A DNA stretch of 64,000 bases from Mycobacterium sp. 1245805.9. Its GTDB lineage: Bacteria; Actinomycetota; Actinomycetes; Mycobacteriales; Mycobacteriaceae. Numbering within the stretch: the stretch's first letter is position 1; every line of letters begins with the position of its first letter. The translations under genes and the position numbers were made by a program. Location: NCBI RefSeq assembly GCF_001672915.1, contig NZ_LZKR01000047.1, positions 1 to 64,000 on the forward strand, read 5' to 3'. This document shows, piece after piece, positions 24,390-32,973 of this stretch. Below the pieces are notes generated by a model that did no database searches, was not told the DNA's origin, and saw only the letters and a list, made by a program, of their open reading frames with translations.

Positions 24390-24833
24390 TTAGCCGCGAA
24401 AGATGTCGAGCGAACCGACGTGGGCCCGATTGGCCTTGATCCGCTCCTTCAATTTCCACGATCCATCGGAGCGCCGTTCCCACGTGTCCGTGTAGTCGCC
24501 GAGCGTGTAGAACCGGGTCGAAGCGTCCCCATCCGAACTCAGGTGAACGTCATGGACGTAGGCGCGGCTGATCGCGGTGTCCCCGTCGACATCGATGACT
24601 ACGTTGGCGAGAAGGTGTTGGGTTGGACCGCAATTGTCGAGGAACCCGCGGATGAGCTCGATCATCGCCGCGCTGCCGTGCAGCCGTCCGGTCCCGAACT
24701 CGCCTACCGCGTCGTCGGCCAAGATCTCGGCCATGGCCGTCCAATCGCGCTCGTCCATCGCGCGGGCGAATCGCGCCAACGTTCGTTCGATGTCACGCTC
24801 ATCGAGCAGAAGCTGAAGCCGCTGAGTGTCCAC
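24390..24833 (-). CDS. SnoaL/NTF2-like protein
   Basis: 147 residues from a GTG behind AAAGGAA. The pattern DERDIERTLARFARAMDERDWTAMAEILADDAVGEFGTGRLHG is the N-terminal helix set of polyketide-cyclase/ketosteroid-isomerase-like folds. The conserved TWERRSDGSWKLKERI strand near the end fits too. No obvious catalytic Asp pair of ketosteroid isomerase can be asserted. It is the fourth gene downstream of the hsaA-like gene on the same strand, after a 111-nt gap. It may be an isomerase or dehydratase in the same pathway. Confidence 0.75.
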   Translation of the reverse strand: MDTQRLQLLLDERDIERTLARFARAMDERDWTAMAEILADDAVGEFGTGRLHGSAAMIELIRGFLDNCGPTQHLLANVVIDVDGDTAISRAYVHDVHLSSDGDASTRFYTLGDYTDTWERRSDGSWKLKERIKANRAHVGSLDIFRG

Positions 24834-24944
24834 GGGCCGTTCCTTTCGCTGCCCACCGAAATCGACGCTAGCGTGGACCGCACTCGCACTTCTTCACGCT
24901 GGCGTAGATCTCGATGAAACGTCGCTGCGGCTAACGGGTAACAC

Positions 24945-26411
24945 TCAGCCCTTGGCGGCGGACCGGCCCGCGCGGCGGCCGTAGAAGCTGCCGTCGCCAA
25001 GCGAGATGCCGCTGGCGTAACCCCACGCGGCCAGTCCCGCGGTCGAACGGCCCGCGGCGAACAGTCCGGGGATGGGCTCGCCGCTGACGTGCAAGACCTC
25101 GGCGTCCAAAGTCGTGGCCAAGCCGCCCAGGGTGAAGCCGCCGGTGTTCTCCCGCAGATCGATGGCCCCGACCGGGGAACCGATCGGCCTCAGCCACTCG
25201 GGCTTCTTGTGCAGCAGCGGATCCTCGCCGCGCGCGGCGCCCTCGTTGTAGGCGGCCACCGTCGCCTGCAGCGAACCCGGCGCCAGGCCCATGTCGCGCT
25301 CCAGGTCGGCCACGGTGTCGGCCACCCAGGTCGCCTCGCGCAGCATGAACTTGGGCGACCACGAGGCCATCGCCTCCTGCTGCGCGTCGTCGTCGATGAT
25401 GAGAAAAGCGGTGTTGTCCTGGTGGTACAGCGTGAGCTGGCCAACCCGGCCCGGGTAAGTGTCCTCGGCGACGTAGCGCTGGCCGCGGCCATTGACCAGG
25501 ATGCCGCGCACCAGTTGCTGGGGATCGATGAAGATCGCGACCTCGGTGGCGTCCATGTGGGCCAGATCGGCGCCCAGCGCCTGCGCCATCCGGATCGCCT
25601 GCCCGTCGTGCTGCTCGATCGAGGCGGCCGGGCGCCCGGCGATCCGCGGGGCGTACCGCGCCACCATCGCGTCGTTGTAGGCGAAGCTGCCCGTCGCGAG
25701 CACGACCCCACGGCGGGCCCAAACCGTCATCTCCGCGCCGTACTGCCGGGCGCGGATGCCGACGACCCTGCCATCGGATTCGACGATCAGGCTTTGCACG
25801 CGGACGTCGTACAGCGCCCGCGCGCCGGCCGCCGTGGCCGTCTCGACGAGCGGCTTCATCAGCATGTAGCCCGCGCTGGCCTCGCCCTGCTTCTTGTTCT
25901 GCATCTGCGGGACGTGCCCACGCGGGGCGGGGGAGGCGATGGTGTTGAACGGGTAGGCGTTTTCACCGCCGCTGTACATCAGGCCCTGGTCGCCCATCGG
26001 CTCCCACCCGGGCTCGGAGAAGAACTCCGCCTTGAACGGCACACCGCAGCCGACGAGCCAGTCGAAGTGCGCGACGCTGCCCGCGCAGTAATCGGCGATG
26101 CGGTTCTCGTCGGCGCCGGGGCCCATCGCCACATTGAGGAAAGCCGCCATGTTGTCGACGGAATCGCTGAAGCCACAGGCGGTTTGCAGGGCGGTGCCGC
26201 CGCCGAGGTAGATGAATCCGCCGGCCATCGCCGCCGCGCCGCCCCACGACCCGGTGCGCTCCAGCACCAGCACGTCGGCGCCGGAGCGGGCCGCTTCGAC
26301 CGCCGCGGCGGCGCCGGCCACCCCGTAGCCGGCGATGACGACGTCGGCCTCCTGGTCCCAGGACGCGACCGACGAGGCCGGGATGGGGGTGACGTCCATG
26401 TCTGGTGTCAT
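24945..26411 (-). CDS. FAD dehydrogenase resembling 3-ketosteroid delta-4-(5-alpha)-dehydrogenase
   Basis: 488 residues from the ATG at 26411, overlapping the HsaC stop (ATGA). The FAD Rossmann motif is VVIAGYGVAGAAAA and the acidic strand ends in LERTGSWGG. Tyr319 (in DTYPGR), Tyr465 and Ser467 (in WGYASGISLG) coincide closely with the catalytic Tyr319, Tyr466 and Ser468 that I recall for the Rhodococcus jostii delta-4-(5-alpha) enzyme. It lacks the YPGxG motif of KstD. The reaction would introduce a C4-C5 double bond into a 5-alpha-reduced 3-ketosteroid. Placement after hsaA and hsaC supports a steroid role. Confidence 0.8.
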   Translation of the reverse strand: MTPDMDVTPIPASSVASWDQEADVVIAGYGVAGAAAAVEAARSGADVLVLERTGSWGGAAAMAGGFIYLGGGTALQTACGFSDSVDNMAAFLNVAMGPGADENRIADYCAGSVAHFDWLVGCGVPFKAEFFSEPGWEPMGDQGLMYSGGENAYPFNTIASPAPRGHVPQMQNKKQGEASAGYMLMKPLVETATAAGARALYDVRVQSLIVESDGRVVGIRARQYGAEMTVWARRGVVLATGSFAYNDAMVARYAPRIAGRPAASIEQHDGQAIRMAQALGADLAHMDATEVAIFIDPQQLVRGILVNGRGQRYVAEDTYPGRVGQLTLYHQDNTAFLIIDDDAQQEAMASWSPKFMLREATWVADTVADLERDMGLAPGSLQATVAAYNEGAARGEDPLLHKKPEWLRPIGSPVGAIDLRENTGGFTLGGLATTLDAEVLHVSGEPIPGLFAAGRSTAGLAAWGYASGISLGDGSFYGRRAGRSAAKG

Positions 26412-27316
26412 AGCCGCATCGCCGCGGGCATCTCGCCGGTCCACTGGTGACCCCAGTAGCTGTCCGCGGTGATTTCCTCTGCGGTGTAATAGGTTTCGTC
26501 GACGCGCATGCCGTCGGTGCCGAACTCGATGTCCCAATCGCCGGGCGCCCGCACGTAGAACGAAATCATCTTGTCGTTGGTGTGGCGGCCCAGCGTGGAG
26601 GACAACTGGAAGCCCTCGGCGTTGACCCGGTCCAGCGCCTGGCCGACCGCGTCGAGGGTGTCAACCTCCACCATGATGTGAACGACCCGCGGGTCGCGCA
26701 TGTGTGCCGCCGGCACGATCGCCAGGCTGTGGTGGCGCTCGTTGATCCCGAGGAAGCGAACCCGCACCGGGCCGAACTCTTTCGGCAACGGCACCCGGAA
26801 CGCGCCGCGCGAACGGAAACCCAAGACGTCGGTGTAGAAGTCGAACAGCCCGTTGGGGTCCATCGCGGGCACCACGACATGGCCGAGTCCCTGATCGCCG
26901 GTGACGAACTTCGCGCCGAACGGCGTGATCACCGGGCTGTGGTCAAGCACCGGGCCGTGAAACACCTCGAGCGTGTGGCCCGCCGGATCCTCGAACGCGA
27001 TCGCCTCCTCGACGCGGCGCTCCTCGGCCTCGTCGAGCGACAGCTGCTTGAACGCGACGCCGGCGCCGTCCAGGGTGGCCTTGACCCGTTGCAGCGCCGC
27101 GCGATCGCGCACCTCCCAGCCGATGGTGAGCACCCGGTCACTCTCGCCGGGAACGACGACGATACGTGCCGCGCGTTCGTCCATGCGTAGGTACAGCGCC
27201 GACGGGTCGGACCCCTTCCCTTCGGCGAAACCCAGGACGGCGAAGGCGAAATGCCGCCAGCGGTCGATGTCGTTGGTCGAAATGGTGATGTAGCCAAGGC
27301 TTTTCAGGTCACTCAC
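26408..27316 (-). CDS. hsaC: HsaC-like extradiol dioxygenase
   Basis: 302 residues from a GTG at 27316 behind AGGAG; a TTG at 27322 is an alternative. It has two vicinal-oxygen-chelate modules. The iron ligands are probably His146 (QGLGHVV), His213 (VVHIMVE) and Glu264 (WDIEFG), at positions expected for class I extradiol enzymes. SLGYITIST, ALYLRMDERAARIVV, WGHQWTG and LEVFHGP match Mtb HsaC. HsaC cleaves the catechol formed from ring A of a seco-steroid by meta-cleavage. It is bracketed by HsaA-like and delta-4-dehydrogenase-like genes in one operon. Confidence 0.88.
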   Translation of the reverse strand: MSDLKSLGYITISTNDIDRWRHFAFAVLGFAEGKGSDPSALYLRMDERAARIVVVPGESDRVLTIGWEVRDRAALQRVKATLDGAGVAFKQLSLDEAEERRVEEAIAFEDPAGHTLEVFHGPVLDHSPVITPFGAKFVTGDQGLGHVVVPAMDPNGLFDFYTDVLGFRSRGAFRVPLPKEFGPVRVRFLGINERHHSLAIVPAAHMRDPRVVHIMVEVDTLDAVGQALDRVNAEGFQLSSTLGRHTNDKMISFYVRAPGDWDIEFGTDGMRVDETYYTAEEITADSYWGHQWTGEMPAAMRL

Positions 27317-27325
27317 TGCCAACTC

Positions 27326-28510
27326 CTAGATAAGGGCCCGCAGCGGGCCTTCCGGTGGGTCGATGCCCAGCGAGCTGAGCGCCGACGCGTGATACGTGGT
27401 GCCGGGGACGTGGATGGCGTGCAGCTGGCCCACATGCACATCACGCCAATACCGCTGCAGGGGCTTGTCCATCCGGGCCGCGTTTCCGCCGGAGCGGGCG
27501 AAGATTTCGTCGACCGCCGCGACCGCGCGCCACACCGCACGCACCTGGGTCCGGCGACCGGCCGCGCGGTCCGCGAACGACACCTCCTTGCCGGCGGCGA
27601 CCAAGTCGTAGATGCGGTCGGCGTTGGCCAGCAGCTCCTGGCGGGCGGCGTTGATGTCGGCCGCCGCCTCACCGATCGCGTGCATGACGTACGGGTCGTC
27701 CTTGATCGCGGTTCCGGTGGCGCCCACGCGCTCTCGCTGGTAGTCCAGGTGCGCGGCCAACGCGCCCTCGGCGATCCCGATGGTCGCCGCGGAGATCCCC
27801 AGCGGGAACATCGTCGACCACGGCATCAGGTAGAGCGGCTCGGTCATGCCGGCCTCACGCTGGGCGGTGCCGTCCATCACCTTGGCGGCGTCCATGGTCC
27901 GGTAGGTCGGGACGAACGCATCCTTGACGATGACGTCCTTGGAGCCGGTTCCGCGCAGCCCCACCACATTCCACGAGTCCTCGACGATCTCGTAGTCCTT
28001 GCGGGGCAGGATCATGTGCAGCATCTGCGGCGGCATCAGCGGGATGCCCTGCTCGTTGCCGAGCATCGCGCCCAGGATGATCCAGTCGCAGTGGTCGGTG
28101 CCCGAGCTGAATTGCCACCGGCCGTTGAAGATGTAGCCGCCGTCGACCGGCTTCGCCACGCCCTGGGGCGCGTAGGGGGAGGCCATCCAGGTGTCGACGT
28201 CGTCGGCCCACACCTCAGCGGCCACCTTCGGGTCGGCGTAGGCGAGCTGGTAGGGATGCACGCCCACCACGCCGACGATCCAGCCGGCGGCCGGATCCAG
28301 CGCCGCGGTGGCCATGGTCGTTTCGGCGAACTCGCGGGGATGGACCTCGAACCCTTGGTAGCTCTTGGGTTGCAGCAGCCGGATCAGTCCGGCCCCTTTC
28401 ATGAGCTTGACGGTGTCGTCGGTGAGCCGGCCGATCCGCTCGGCTTCGGCGGCCTGGTCGCGCAACTGGTCGGCCATGGCTACAACCTGATCAAGTACCC
28501 GCTCGCTCAT
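27326..28510 (-). CDS. hsaA: HsaA-like flavin-dependent monooxygenase
   Basis: 394 residues, the same length as I recall for Mtb HsaA. The acyl-CoA-dehydrogenase-like fold is shown by DDTVKLMKGAGLIRLLQPKSYQGFE, the long YQRERVGATG helices, and the C-terminal VPGTTYHASALSSLGIDPPEGPL. WQFSSGTDHCDWIILG and SWNVVGLRGTGSKDV fit the oxygenase branch. HsaA hydroxylates a phenolic 9,10-seco-steroid ortho to make the catechol for HsaC. It uses reduced flavin from a reductase (HsaB), not found here. It heads the hsaA-hsaC-dehydrogenase operon. Confidence 0.87.
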   Translation of the reverse strand: MSERVLDQVVAMADQLRDQAAEAERIGRLTDDTVKLMKGAGLIRLLQPKSYQGFEVHPREFAETTMATAALDPAAGWIVGVVGVHPYQLAYADPKVAAEVWADDVDTWMASPYAPQGVAKPVDGGYIFNGRWQFSSGTDHCDWIILGAMLGNEQGIPLMPPQMLHMILPRKDYEIVEDSWNVVGLRGTGSKDVIVKDAFVPTYRTMDAAKVMDGTAQREAGMTEPLYLMPWSTMFPLGISAATIGIAEGALAAHLDYQRERVGATGTAIKDDPYVMHAIGEAAADINAARQELLANADRIYDLVAAGKEVSFADRAAGRRTQVRAVWRAVAAVDEIFARSGGNAARMDKPLQRYWRDVHVGQLHAIHVPGTTYHASALSSLGIDPPEGPLRALI

Positions 28511-28571
28511 TTCTTCGTCCTTACTTCTGGGGGCATATTGAATGGTTTACCGCAGTCCAGGTGCCGAGTCG

Positions 28572-28591
28572 CCGCTGATCCCGATCAGCGG
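28572..28591. promoter_or_regulatory. Inverted repeat upstream of the hsaA-like operon
   Basis: Nine-base perfect arms (CCGCTGATC and GATCAGCGG) flank a 2-nt centre. It lies 62-81 nt upstream of the hsaA-like start and 81 nt beyond the SDR stop on the same strand. No T-run follows in either direction, so an operator is more likely than an intrinsic terminator. The binding protein is unknown; the PadR and TetR regulators of the region are candidates. Confidence 0.5.
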
Positions 28592-28671
28592 ACGAAATTG
28601 GGTCATAACGCGGCATAGGGGGTGTTGTCAACGAAATGGCCACATACGACCTTCGAGCCCAACCGGCCCTC

Positions 28672-29472
28672 CTACACCTTCGCGAGTAGTCCGGCGTCGA
28701 TCACGATCTGGGTGCCGGTGATGTAGCGCGCTTCGTCGGAGGCCAAGAACACGACGGCGTTGCTGACATCGACGGGCTCGATCCACGGCACCGGCAGCAG
28801 GTGGCGAGATTGCAGCACCTCCGCAGCGTCCTCAGCGGTCGGATTGTCCAAGTCGGGCCGCAGCCGTCGAAACGTCGCGTCGTTGAGCACCATCGCGGTC
28901 GCGACCGCGCCGGGGTGAACGGTGTTGACCCGAATACCTCGGGCTCCGAGCTCGTTGGCGAGCGTGCGTGCCAGTCCTACCACGGCATGCTTGCTGGCCG
29001 TGTAGGCGGCGGTGTTCGCGGTGCCCCGAATACCGTTGGTGGAGCTGACAATGACGACGGATCCGCCTTGCTCGCCGATATGGGGCACCCCGGCCTTGAC
29101 GGTGTGCCAGACACCGGTGAGATTGATATCCAGCACCTGCTGCCAGCTTTCGGGGCTGATCTCCCAAGTAGGGGCGCCCGCCGGATGGATTCCCGCATTG
29201 GCGACAACCACGTCGATGCGACCGAGTTCGGCGACGGCGGCATCCACCGCGGCCGTCATCGCGCTGAAGTCGTCGACGTCGGCCAGACCCGTCGCGGCGC
29301 GCACGCCACGCGCGGCGCCGGCGGCCGCGGTCTCTTCGAGGTCGCCGGCCGCCTCGGGCATATCCAGCGCGATGACGTCGGCGCCCTCCTCGGCGAACCG
29401 CTCACAGTGGCAGCGGCCGCTGCCGCGGGCGGCCCCGGTCACCAAGGCCACGCGACCACGCAGACCCGACAT
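28672..29472 (-). CDS. Mycofactocin-type short-chain dehydrogenase
   Basis: 266 residues from the ATG at 29472, whose A is shared with the stop of the BVMO gene (TGATG). The cofactor loop is GAARGSGR; an insert follows the EEGADVIALDMPEAAG strand; the active site is YTASK; and the C-terminal SDEARYITGTQIVIDAG is the signature of mycofactocin-coupled SDRs. These enzymes keep a tightly bound NAD(H) and pass electrons to the redox cofactor mycofactocin. It is coupled to a BVMO gene and probably oxidises the alcohol precursor of its ketone. Mycofactocin biosynthesis genes are not in this window. Confidence 0.85.
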   Translation of the reverse strand: MSGLRGRVALVTGAARGSGRCHCERFAEEGADVIALDMPEAAGDLEETAAAGAARGVRAATGLADVDDFSAMTAAVDAAVAELGRIDVVVANAGIHPAGAPTWEISPESWQQVLDINLTGVWHTVKAGVPHIGEQGGSVVIVSSTNGIRGTANTAAYTASKHAVVGLARTLANELGARGIRVNTVHPGAVATAMVLNDATFRRLRPDLDNPTAEDAAEVLQSRHLLPVPWIEPVDVSNAVVFLASDEARYITGTQIVIDAGLLAKV

Positions 29473-31097
29473 CAGGATCCCTTGATCAGTGAGAATCCCT
29501 TGTACCCGGCCTCGGCGACCTCGGTGCAAATGTCGAGATACACCCCGAAGCCGCCGATGAAAAGCATGAACACGCGCGGCTTCCCGGGGACGTTGGCGCC
29601 GAGATACCACGAGTTGGCCTTGGTGAACAGGGTCGCGTCGGCACGGCGGGCACACTCGGCGACCCAGTCGTCGACCGCGTCCGGGGTCGCCTCGATCGCG
29701 GTGTAGCCGTGGGCGTCAAGGTAGGCGATGCAGTCGGCGATCCAATTCACGTGTGCCTCGGCGTGCAGCACCATGTTCGCCAGCACTGCGGGAGCCCCCG
29801 GGCCGCATAACACGAAGAGATTGGGGAACCCGTCGACGCCCAAGCCGAGGTAGGTGCGCGGTCCTTCGCTCCAGTAATCGCGGAGCCGCCTGCCGGCCCG
29901 GCCGACGATGTCGATCTTGGCCAGCGCACCGGTCATCGCGTCGAAGCCGGTCGCGAGCACGATCATGTCGACGTCGTAGTGGGCGTCGGCGGTGTTGATC
30001 CCGGTCGGGTCGATGGACTCGATTGGGGTGTTGCGCACGCTGACCAGCTTTACGTTGGGGCGATTGAACGTTTGAAAGTAGTTGGTATCGGTGCAGATTC
30101 GCTTGGTCCCGATCGGGTGGTCGGTGGGGATGAGCAATTCGGCCAGCGACGGCTCGTCGATGACCGCACGGACCTTTTCTTCGTAGAACTTGCGGGCCTC
30201 GTCGTTGGCGGCCGGGTCGATCATCTGGTCGGTGAAGGTCTTGGAGAACAGCACGCCGCCGAGATTCCAGCGCTCCTCGAATGCCGCGCGGCGTTCCTCC
30301 GGAGTGGCCTCCATCGTCAGCTTGGGATGCGCCACGTGGGGCGAACCGCCGGAACTGCGCCACGAGGCCCGTCGCCGTTGCGCGTAGTTGGCCTTCACCT
30401 CGGCGCGGTCGGCGTCCGTGAGCGGCCGGTTGCCGGCCGGCACACTGTAATTCGGGGTGCGCTGGAAGACATACAGCTGGGACGCGGCTTCGGCGATGAT
30501 CGGGATCGACTGGATGCCAGACGATCCGGTGCCGATGACCGCCACCCGCTTGCCAGCGAAGTCCACCGGCTCGTGCGGCCACGAGGCGGTGTGGTGGACA
30601 TCCCCGGCGAAGGTTTCCAATCCCGGGAACGAAGGGGTCATCGCCGCCGACAGCGGACCGGTTGCCATCAGACAGAACCGCGCCCTTACCTGTTCGCCGC
30701 TAGCGGTGGTCACCGTCCAGCGCAGGCTCCGCTCGTCGAGTACCGCCGACGTCACGCGGGCGTTCAAGGTCACGTCGCGGCGCAAATCCAGTCGGTCGGC
30801 GACCCAGTTGATGTAAGCGAGGATCTCGGCCTGGGTGGCGTACTTCTCCGACCAATCCCACTCCTGCTGCAATTCATCCGAGAACGAATAGCAATAGTCC
30901 ACGCTCTCAACGTCACAGCGGGCGCCGGGATACCGGTTGAAGTACCAGGTACCGCCGATGTCGGGTCCGCTCTCGAACACCCGGGCTCTCATCCCCGCCG
31001 ACCGTAGCTTGTGCAGGGCGTAGAGGCCCGCGAAGCCCGCACCGACGACGACGGCATCGACTTCCTGGGCCATCCGCGGATCACTGGCAGTCTTCAC
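29472..31097 (-). CDS. Baeyer-Villiger monooxygenase (cyclohexanone/steroid-type)
   Basis: 541 residues from a GTG at 31097 (ATG at 31073 is an alternative). The FAD Rossmann motif is GAGFAG (residues 19-24), the substrate-loop strand GTWYFNRYPGARCDVES follows, and the fingerprint FAGDVHHTASWP (163-174) has the diagnostic His169 and Trp173. The NADPH Rossmann motif is VIGTGSSGIQ. The best overall resemblance is to cyclohexanone/phenylacetone-type and steroid BVMOs. It would turn a cyclic ketone into a lactone. It is divergent from the ferredoxin gene by 130 nt. Confidence 0.9.
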   Translation of the reverse strand: MKTASDPRMAQEVDAVVVGAGFAGLYALHKLRSAGMRARVFESGPDIGGTWYFNRYPGARCDVESVDYCYSFSDELQQEWDWSEKYATQAEILAYINWVADRLDLRRDVTLNARVTSAVLDERSLRWTVTTASGEQVRARFCLMATGPLSAAMTPSFPGLETFAGDVHHTASWPHEPVDFAGKRVAVIGTGSSGIQSIPIIAEAASQLYVFQRTPNYSVPAGNRPLTDADRAEVKANYAQRRRASWRSSGGSPHVAHPKLTMEATPEERRAAFEERWNLGGVLFSKTFTDQMIDPAANDEARKFYEEKVRAVIDEPSLAELLIPTDHPIGTKRICTDTNYFQTFNRPNVKLVSVRNTPIESIDPTGINTADAHYDVDMIVLATGFDAMTGALAKIDIVGRAGRRLRDYWSEGPRTYLGLGVDGFPNLFVLCGPGAPAVLANMVLHAEAHVNWIADCIAYLDAHGYTAIEATPDAVDDWVAECARRADATLFTKANSWYLGANVPGKPRVFMLFIGGFGVYLDICTEVAEAGYKGFSLIKGS

Positions 31098-31227
31098 GGG
31101 TTCCTACGGTAGGTCGCGGCGGACGCCGTCAGCCGCGATGTCCCGGTGACCGGACGCCGCGATAACGGCATCCCGGCCATCGGAACGAAGCCGCCGCCGC
31201 TGCCGGCCGCCTCGCAAGAATCGCGAT

Positions 31228-31545
31228 ATGCCAGAAGTCGGAAGGCGTGACACCGCCGTGTACGCCGTCGCGCAGGCTGCCACCGTCGAGGTCGGCTTGG
31301 ACGGCGAGCTCCATCGGCTGCGGTTGCCGCGTGACAGATCTCTTGTGGACGCAATGCTCGACGCGCGGATTGACGTGCCACATTCGTGCCGCGAGGGCCA
31401 TTGCGGCTCGTGCGTGGCGACGCTGGTGTCCGGAGAGGTGGACTTGATGGGTGGCGATGTTCTGGGACCCCAAGACCGTGCCGATGGCTTGATTCTTTGC
31501 TGCCAGGCGCGCCCGCTCAGTGACCATGTCCGCGTCGAGTTTTAA
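31228..31545 (+). CDS. Plant-type [2Fe-2S] ferredoxin
   Basis: 105 residues. Cys54-x4-Cys59-x2-Cys62 (SCREGHCGSC) plus a fourth Cys at 91 or 92 (LCCQ) give the plant/adrenodoxin-type binding loop, with the usual VEVGLDGELHRLRL beta-grasp opening. It is a stand-alone ferredoxin without a fused reductase. It could donate electrons to the KshA-like oxygenase or another monooxygenase of the region. It is followed after 6 nt by a mycofactocin-type SDR on the same strand, so they are probably co-transcribed. Confidence 0.9.
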   Translation: MPEVGRRDTAVYAVAQAATVEVGLDGELHRLRLPRDRSLVDAMLDARIDVPHSCREGHCGSCVATLVSGEVDLMGGDVLGPQDRADGLILCCQARPLSDHVRVEF

Positions 31546-31551
31546 CGCCGC

Positions 31552-32385
31552 ATGACAGGGCGTCTGGCGGGCAAGGTCGCGCTGATCACCGGTGCGGCGC
31601 GGGGGATCGGACGCGCTCAGGCCGTGCGGTTCGCGCAGGAGGGCGCCGACATCGTGGCGCTCGACGTGTGCGGGCCCATCGACACCGTCGTGGTCCCGCA
31701 CAGCACGGTCGCCGACCTCGACCAGACGGCTTCGTTAGTCGCGAACGCCGGTGGTCGAGTGCACACCGAAACGGTCGACGTGCGGGACCTCGCCGCGGTC
31801 CAGGCCGCCGCCGAGCGCGGCGCCCAGCGGTTCGGCGGATTGGACGTGGTGTGCGCGACCGCTGGGATCACGTCGCGCGGCATGGCACTCGAGCTGAACG
31901 AAAAAGCTTGGCGCACCATGCTGGACGTCAACCTCACCGGTGTGTGGCACACATGCCGTGCGGGCGCGCCGCACCTGATGGCGCGCGGTGCCGGGGCGAT
32001 GATCCTCACGAATTCAATCGCCGGGTTGCGCGGTCTGGTCGCTGTGGCGCATTACACGGCGGCCAAGCACGGCGTGCTCGGCCTGATGCAAAGCCTGGCC
32101 AAAGAGCTTGCGCCGCACAATATCCGGGTGAACTGCGTGCACCCCACCAACGTCGACACCCCCATGATCCAGAACGACGCGGTGCGCGGCGCATTCCGCC
32201 CCGATTTGGACCGGCCGCCGACGCGAGCCGAGTTCGCCGAGGCGGCACGCACCATGAACATGCTTCCGGTTCCGTGGGTCGACGCGGTCGACGTGGCCAA
32301 CGCGGCTTTGTTCCTGGCGTCCGACGAGGCGCGCTACATCACTTCGGTCAGCTTGCCGGTCGACGCCGGCTCCACCCAACGATAG
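31552..32385 (+). CDS. Mycofactocin-type short-chain dehydrogenase
   Basis: 277 residues, 6 nt after the ferredoxin. GAARGIGRAQAVRFAQEGADIVALD, an insertion (residues ~38-62), YTAAK as Tyr-x3-Lys, and C-terminal SDEARYITSVSLPVDAG define the mycofactocin-coupled subgroup. It is a clear paralogue of the SDR at 28672-29472. The pairing with ferredoxin rather than NAD partners supports electron transfer to a bound cofactor. A substrate alcohol in the steroid/terpenoid pathway is inferred. Confidence 0.85.
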   Translation: MTGRLAGKVALITGAARGIGRAQAVRFAQEGADIVALDVCGPIDTVVVPHSTVADLDQTASLVANAGGRVHTETVDVRDLAAVQAAAERGAQRFGGLDVVCATAGITSRGMALELNEKAWRTMLDVNLTGVWHTCRAGAPHLMARGAGAMILTNSIAGLRGLVAVAHYTAAKHGVLGLMQSLAKELAPHNIRVNCVHPTNVDTPMIQNDAVRGAFRPDLDRPPTRAEFAEAARTMNMLPVPWVDAVDVANAALFLASDEARYITSVSLPVDAGSTQR

Positions 32386-32469
32386 GTGCATGACGTCGGA
32401 TACACCGTGATGACATGCTCGATTATTAGCCCTGCGGGACCGGGTGAAGGACGAGGAAGGAATCGGGTC

Positions 32470-32973
32470 ATGACCGAGATCGACGATCTTGCGGCACGGC
32501 TTCGCCATCTCGAGGACGAACGCGACATCTCCCGGCTGATCGCGTCCTACGGCCCGGCCGTAGACGCCGGGGACGCCGACGCCGCCGCGCGACTCTGGGC
32601 GACCAACGGCACCTACGACGTCGAGGGCTGGCAAATGAACAGCCAGAACGACGTTCATGCGATGGTACGTTCTGCGTCCCACCAGGATCTGGTGGCCAAT
32701 GGCTGCTGTCACTTCATCGGGCCGAGCGTCGTGACGGTGACCGAAGATTCGGCGGTGGCGGTCGCCGAATCGCTGGTGCTGGTCCGAGATGGCGAGAGCT
32801 ATCGCGTATGGCGCTCGACGGCAAACCATTTCGAGCTGCAGCGCATCGCGGGGCGCTGGCGGATCACCAAACGCACCAGTCGCGTCCTCAACGGCGACCC
32901 AGGAGCGCGGGCGTTGCTGACCGCTGGGCTCGCCGGTGCGGCGGCACCAGCACTGGGTGCGGGGACGACGTGA
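32470..32973 (+). CDS. SnoaL/NTF2-like protein
   Basis: 167 residues; the ATG at 32470 is preceded by GAGGAAGGAA, which decides against the upstream in-frame ATG at 32386. LRHLEDERDISRLIASYGPAVDAGDADAAARLWATNGTYDVEGW is the SnoaL-like helical cone, and RIAGRWRITKRTSRVLNG a typical late strand. An Ala/Gly-rich C-terminal tail (LTAGLAGAAAPALGAGTT) may be disordered. The gene is coupled to a thioesterase (GTGA overlap). Function is unknown; isomerase or dehydratase activity is possible. Confidence 0.8.
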   Translation: MTEIDDLAARLRHLEDERDISRLIASYGPAVDAGDADAAARLWATNGTYDVEGWQMNSQNDVHAMVRSASHQDLVANGCCHFIGPSVVTVTEDSAVAVAESLVLVRDGESYRVWRSTANHFELQRIAGRWRITKRTSRVLNGDPGARALLTAGLAGAAAPALGAGTT

